Assembly (NCBI GenBank): GCA_937881505.1
Contig: CALGEM010000039.1
Coordinates: 1 to 14,169 of the forward strand
Direction of reading: 5' to 3'
DNA length: 14,169 bases
Source: an uncultured euryarchaeote
GTDB taxonomy: Archaea > Thermoplasmatota > Poseidoniia > Poseidoniales > Poseidoniaceae
How positions within the stretch are numbered: position 1 is the first letter of the stretch; every line of letters begins with the position of its first letter. Position numbers and translations under genes: made by a program. Below the pieces are notes generated by a model. It had not been told where the DNA came from, did not search any database, and was given only the letters and a program-made list of their open reading frames with translations. Of the stretch, positions 13,585-14,169 are shown piece after piece.

Positions 13585-14169
13585 CAGGCCTCACCTCCAT
13601 CGTATTTGCGCTTCAAAGCGTCAACCATGATGCCGTGAATCTCTTTGGCAGCTTTGAAGTTGTACTCCATGGCTAAGTTGAATTCATCGGCAGACAAATC
13701 TCCGTCCATTTGCAGGAACGCGATTTCACCTGTGTTGGGCAAGATACCAACGGGAAGGTCAGCTTGACCGTAGTTGTCTTCTGCTTTATCCAGGTCAAGA
13801 ACAACCGTGTCCTCAATTTTTCCAGAAGCGACGCCTACAATCATGTCCCGCATGGGAATACCTGCATCAGCCAAGGCCACCGCAGCAGCGGTAATGCCTA
13901 CACATCGAGTACCTGCTTCAGCAGCGAGAATCTCAATCTCAACTCGAATCTTCGAGCGAGGATAGCGTTCAACCAGGACGACCGACTCAAGAGCCTCGGC
14001 AGTGACCTTGGAAATCTCTCGGGAACGACGATTGAAACCAGGACGAATGCGGTCAGAGGTTGAGAACGGTGCCATGTTGTATCGAACATCAATCACGGCT
14101 CGGTCTTGACGCTGAATCTTCCGAGGGTGGGCTTCCATAGGCCCGTAAACTGCGGCTACAGCCACGTTG
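13584..14169 (-). CDS. rrp41: Exosome complex exonuclease Rrp41, 5' end outside the window
   Basis: Catalytic RNase PH-type subunit of the archaeal exosome, which degrades RNA phosphorolytically from the 3' end and can add tails. The frame enters at the window edge in the NVAVAAVYGP segment, so about the first 50 of roughly 245 residues are missing. Visible are VAAVYGPMEAHPRK, FNRRSREISK (RNA- and phosphate-binding Arg residues), AAEAGTRCVGITAAAVALADAGIPMRD and DKAEDNYGQADLP, whose Asp in ADLP corresponds to a known active-site acid. PME replaces the usual PRE. The C-terminus KRKYDGGEA overlaps the rrp42 start by 1 nt. It is the first visible gene of the exosome run; rrp4 and SBDS, its common upstream partners, would lie outside. 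Confidence 0.95.
   Translation of the reverse strand, partial: NVAVAAVYGPMEAHPRKIQRQDRAVIDVRYNMAPFSTSDRIRPGFNRRSREISKVTAEALESVVLVERYPRSKIRVEIEILAAEAGTRCVGITAAAVALADAGIPMRDMIVGVASGKIEDTVVLDLDKAEDNYGQADLPVGILPNTGEIAFLQMDGDLSADEFNLAMEYNFKAAKEIHGIMVDALKRKYDGGEA

Noticed and set aside
13060..13638. Plus-strand frame opposite rrp42
   Set aside because: Antisense to a clearly conserved exosome subunit and running across the rrp41/rrp42 junction.
1..14169. tRNA genes, CRISPR repeats, insertion sequences, inverted repeats or attachment sites
   Set aside because: Gaps between genes are all under about 125 bases, and no cloverleaf, repeat array, transposase or long repeat was noticed. Without a search tool, short dispersed repeats could be missed.

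Overview
The window is archaeal. It carries archaeal translation and RNA-decay machinery (uS12, uS7, aEF-2 with the diphthamide histidine, eL43/L37Ae, exosome Rrp41 and Rrp42, prefoldin beta, a Pcc1-like protein) together with archaeal isoprenoid genes (isopentenyl phosphate kinase, GGPP synthase, a UbiD-family decarboxylase). The short intergenic gaps, the gene content and a type I IPP isomerase suggest a Thermoplasmatota-like euryarchaeon, probably marine group II/III (Poseidoniales and relatives). That placement is an inference from memory, not a database result.

Layout. (A) 1-89 (-): N-terminal fragment of an unidentified gene. (B) 158-2697 (+): isopentenyl phosphate kinase, then a fused type I IPP isomerase and GGPP synthase. 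Together these two ORFs cover isopentenyl phosphate -> IPP <-> DMAPP -> GGPP, the lipid precursor. (C) 6928-2681 (-): rps12, rps7, a DsrE-family gene, fusA (aEF-2) and a MOSC-domain gene, a reduced str operon. (D) 7052-9772 (+), divergent from rps12: UbiD-family decarboxylase, TPR-like protein, Nudix hydrolase. (E) 14169-9774 (-): rrp41 (partial), rrp42, rpl37Ae, pcc1-like, prefoldin beta, DHH phosphoesterase, TPR-like protein. This is a version of the archaeal exosome superoperon, with neighbours touching or overlapping by 1-4 nt.

Gene density is very high and no gene-free stretch exceeds about 125 bases. Most genes inside operons have a GGTG- or GGAGG-core Shine-Dalgarno about 5-7 nt before the start. 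This was used to choose several starts.

The main structural oddity is base composition. From the left edge to about 3.7 kb the DNA is about 40-47% GC; from about 3.8 kb on it is about 57%. The change falls inside the intact fusA frame, in the part encoding EF-2 domain IV. This could be recombination at a conserved gene, or a chimeric clone or assembly, so linkage between block B and blocks D/E needs checking. The most interesting biology is the eukaryote-like IPP isomerase fused to GGPP synthase, and the possibility that the UbiD protein is the anhydromevalonate-phosphate decarboxylase that feeds the isopentenyl phosphate kinase.
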